From: Magnetovibrio sp.
GTDB taxonomy: Bacteria; Pseudomonadota; Alphaproteobacteria; Rhodospirillales; Magnetovibrionaceae
Length of the DNA: 6,747 nt
Direction: 5' to 3'
NCBI GenBank assembly: GCA_016763255.1
Contig: JAESUA010000354.1
Span: 1-6,747 of the forward strand
Of the stretch, positions 5,171 through 6,747 are shown in pieces; the stretch's first letter is position 1; every line of letters begins with the position of its first letter. The position numbers were made by a program, and so were the translations under genes. A model generated the notes under the pieces. It ran no database searches. It was not told the DNA's origin and saw only the letters and a list, made by a program, of their open reading frames with translations.

Positions 5171-5611
5171 ATGCATCGCTCGTCTCACCATCCACTGCCA
5201 GTCGCAAATCGTTGGCGAAGGCTATTGATTCGTTTTCTGGGGGAGCGTGGCGCAGCAACGGCTGTCGAGGTCGCGATGTTGGCGCCGGTGCTTATCTTGA
5301 TGATATTCGGGGTCATCGAGTCCGGCCGTGCACTGTGGGTTTTAAACACAATCCAACGCGCAGCAGAATCAACAACCCGTTACGCCGCCGTCAACAGCAG
5401 CGCCACAGACTCGACCCTACAAACTCAAGCACAAACCCAAGCTGTAGGATTGAACACCAGCAATTACACCGTAACCATTACCCACGATACCACCGGCGGT
5501 GTGAATTTCGTCACCGTGTCGGTCGACTATCAGTTTACGGTTGCGGTGGACATCATCGGTTGGGGAACCATTGGCCTGTCGGGACGGTCACGAGCACCGT
5601 TCAACAACTAA
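5171..5611 (+). CDS. TadE-like pseudopilin 2 (TadE/TadF type)
   Basis: A 146-residue prepilin-like protein. The basic start (HRSSHHPLP, then NRWRRLLIRFLGERG) leads to GAATAVEVAMLAPV and a membrane helix at about 34-56 (LILMIFGVIESGRALWVLN). The conserved Glu is E33. It lies at +6 from G27, so either cleavage is after G27 with a shifted Glu, or after A28 with Glu at +5. The outer domain is Thr/Ser/Gln-rich with beta-type alternation (NYTVTITHDTTGGVNFVTVSVDYQF) and, unlike tadE-like 1, has no cysteines. The start is preceded by AGG at 10 nt. It lies 17 nt after tadE-like 1 and surely shares its transcript; the pair probably corresponds to TadE and TadF, but which is which cannot be told from this window. 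It converges on the tadG-like gene with 12 nt between stops. Confidence 0.88.
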   Translation: MHRSSHHPLPVANRWRRLLIRFLGERGAATAVEVAMLAPVLILMIFGVIESGRALWVLNTIQRAAESTTRYAAVNSSATDSTLQTQAQTQAVGLNTSNYTVTITHDTTGGVNFVTVSVDYQFTVAVDIIGWGTIGLSGRSRAPFNN

Positions 5612-5625
5612 TACCAAGCTGCATT
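5610..5625 (+). repeat. 16-bp dispersed repeat, copy between tadE-like 2 and tadG
   Basis: AATACCAAGCTGCATT starts within the stop codon of tadE-like 2 and ends within the stop codon of the convergent tadG-like gene, filling the 12-nt gap. It is an inverted copy of 1244-1259. Confidence 0.5.
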
Positions 5626-6747
5626 ATTCAACAAGTGTAATATCAGCCCCACTGCCAAGGCTTAAAGTCTCGTCATCAGATGCTTGGCAATTACTGGCGA
5701 TATCCACGTTGTTGTGCATCAACACAAAGTCAGAAACGAACAATGCACATCCACCCGTAGCCGTTGCCCGGTTGCTCAACTCAATTGTTTGATTTGGAAA
5801 ATACAGGGCACCTTCAATATCAAAGCTGATGCTGTTGTGGAAAACGACCTGTTTACTAGAGTTCATATTAGGGTGGCCAACAAAGGCCAAGCCTTCATAG
5901 GTGCCACTTGTCGGGGCCGTGATCGTTAGATCGCCATTGTTACCGAAGTCTAAATCGGACTCCTCCATCATGACAAATGTAACACCTGTGCCCTGGACAT
6001 CGACGTTGCCTTCGACGGTTAGTTTACTGTCGATATAGTATATTCCAGCTGCCAGTATGACATTTCCATTGCCCTTGAAAACGCAATCCTTGTAATAGCC
6101 TGGCGAAAGATATTCCGTCTTATTTCCGGCTGTATTTATATCGCAGCTCGAAGGGCTGCCACCCGTATTCGCACTGATGTCGCTCAAAATATCGCTTTCA
6201 CGATCAGCGTATGGATCACTCAGTTGAGCTGCGCCTTCATTCAAAGTACCGGTAACTTGCGAATTTGGAGAATTTTCGTGAACGCACCCCGCCACACTGG
6301 TCTTTCCTGCAATGGTGGAGTTGTTGTCGAGGTATAGCGCGCCGCTGCTGCCCACCGAGCAATAGTCTGAATTCACGTATACGCCGCACTCTTTGGGGAG
6401 ATCCACATTGTTGTGAATGTGCATCGCTTTTTCATCGGTGGTATTCAACGCCATAAAGCAGTAACCATCCCCCGTACCTCCCTCAGTCCACGCCACAGCA
6501 CGTGTTGAAATGCCAACACTGTCATTGCTTAAAAATAACCCCGCAAACAGGGGCGCCGTGGAAGCGCTTAAGATAACTTCCACATAGGCAGTGTCACCTG
6601 AATACGTACCTGCAGTCGGAGGGGAGTTAACCGCCAGCGTGAAATTGTCGCCGACCGTAAAGCCATTCATTGAGGCTTCTTCGGTAGCGGCCGAGCTGAT
6701 ATCTGAAACCGACCCCCCGCTACTTAACGTATAGGCAGCTGCGATAA
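5624..6747 (-). CDS. tadG: TadG-like pilus assembly protein, N-terminus cut by window edge
   Basis: The minus-strand frame is open from the window edge (first full codon at 6745) to a TAA at 5624, giving 373 residues of the C-terminal part. An internal Met at 6670 is not the start, because the coding continues upstream with AAAYTLSSGGSVSDISSAATEEASMNG, the Ala-rich TadG/DUF2134-type segment. That is followed by AYVEVILSASTAPLFAGLF and GISTRAVAWTEG. Then comes CFMALNTTDE, CGVYVNSDYC, SDPYADRESDI, LSPGYYKDC, LAAGIYYIDSKL, GTGVTFVMM, APTSGTYEGLAF and GALYFPNQTIEL, in the order I know from TadG-like proteins of alphaproteobacteria. The recurring Asn/Gly-rich turns look like a beta-helix. No von Willebrand A MIDAS motif (DxSxS) is seen here. 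It should be an envelope-anchored or secreted accessory pilus protein. It faces the tadE pair rather than following it, so it needs its own promoter beyond the window. Confidence 0.87.
   Translation of the reverse strand, partial: IAAAYTLSSGGSVSDISSAATEEASMNGFTVGDNFTLAVNSPPTAGTYSGDTAYVEVILSASTAPLFAGLFLSNDSVGISTRAVAWTEGGTGDGYCFMALNTTDEKAMHIHNNVDLPKECGVYVNSDYCSVGSSGALYLDNNSTIAGKTSVAGCVHENSPNSQVTGTLNEGAAQLSDPYADRESDILSDISANTGGSPSSCDINTAGNKTEYLSPGYYKDCVFKGNGNVILAAGIYYIDSKLTVEGNVDVQGTGVTFVMMEESDLDFGNNGDLTITAPTSGTYEGLAFVGHPNMNSSKQVVFHNSISFDIEGALYFPNQTIELSNRATATGGCALFVSDFVLMHNNVDIASNCQASDDETLSLGSGADITLVE
5701..5715. repeat. Intragenic repeat in the tadG-like gene, copy 1
   Basis: ATCCACGTTGTTGTG differs by one base from ATCCACATTGTTGTG at 6402-6416. 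On the coding strand these encode HNNVDI and HNNVDL near the two ends of the cysteine-bounded domain. The likeness of protein and DNA fits repeated beta-helix turns. Confidence 0.5.
6402..6416. repeat. Intragenic repeat in the tadG-like gene, copy 2
   Basis: Partner of the copy at 5701-5715, 14 of 15 bases identical, encoding HNNVDL just before the CGVYVNS motif. Confidence 0.5.

Noticed and set aside
5624..6670. tadG-like gene starting at the internal Met at 6670
   Set aside because: The frame continues open to the window edge with family-typical Ala-rich sequence, so the true start lies outside the window.

Overview
The window is part of a Tad (tight adherence, Flp type IVc pilus) locus, most likely from an alphaproteobacterium with roughly balanced GC. 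This rests on recognisable families: an Flp major pilin, a CpaA/TadV-type prepilin peptidase, a TadD-type TPR lipoprotein, two TadE-like pseudopilins and the C-terminal part of a TadG-like protein with a layout I associate with alphaproteobacterial homologues. The taxonomic placement is inference. No RNA genes, CRISPR arrays or insertion sequences are visible.

Layout. Positions 1-675 (minus) hold the N-terminal part of a GT87/DUF2029-type membrane glycosyltransferase that runs off the left edge. It follows the prepilin peptidase gene (681-1214, minus) by 5 nt. Upstream of the peptidase gene is a strong intrinsic terminator (1303-1343), then the flp pilin gene (1364-1537, minus). A 365-bp gap (1538-1902) follows. 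It holds the flp leader, a candidate promoter and a CRP-like palindrome. A second minus-strand block reads tadD (3148-3930), a PilZ-domain gene overlapping it by ATGA (2699-3151), and a Crp/Fnr-family regulator (1903-2610). A divergent control region (3931-4200) separates this block from a plus-strand block: a small prepilin-like and possibly degenerate ORF (4201-4467), a short unexplained stretch with another prepilin-leader-like peptide (4533-4694), tadE-like 1 (4695-5153) and tadE-like 2 (5171-5611). A tadG-like gene (5624 to beyond 6747, minus) converges on tadE-like 2 with a 12-nt gap.

How the parts fit. CpaA would cleave the leaders of Flp and the TadE-like pseudopilins; TadD would help assemble the outer-membrane part; the TadE-like and TadG-like proteins would be minor components. 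The genes sit with two likely second-messenger sensors: PilZ (both c-di-GMP motifs present) and a Crp-family protein whose cyclic-nucleotide cassette motif is intact. The most interesting regulatory signal is a GTGA-N6-TCAC palindrome at 4088-4103, placed at ideal class II CRP spacing from a good -10 element on the plus strand and a weaker one on the minus strand. A second site sharing a 13-bp core lies far upstream of flp. Together they suggest that the Crp-family protein encoded here controls its own pilus locus.
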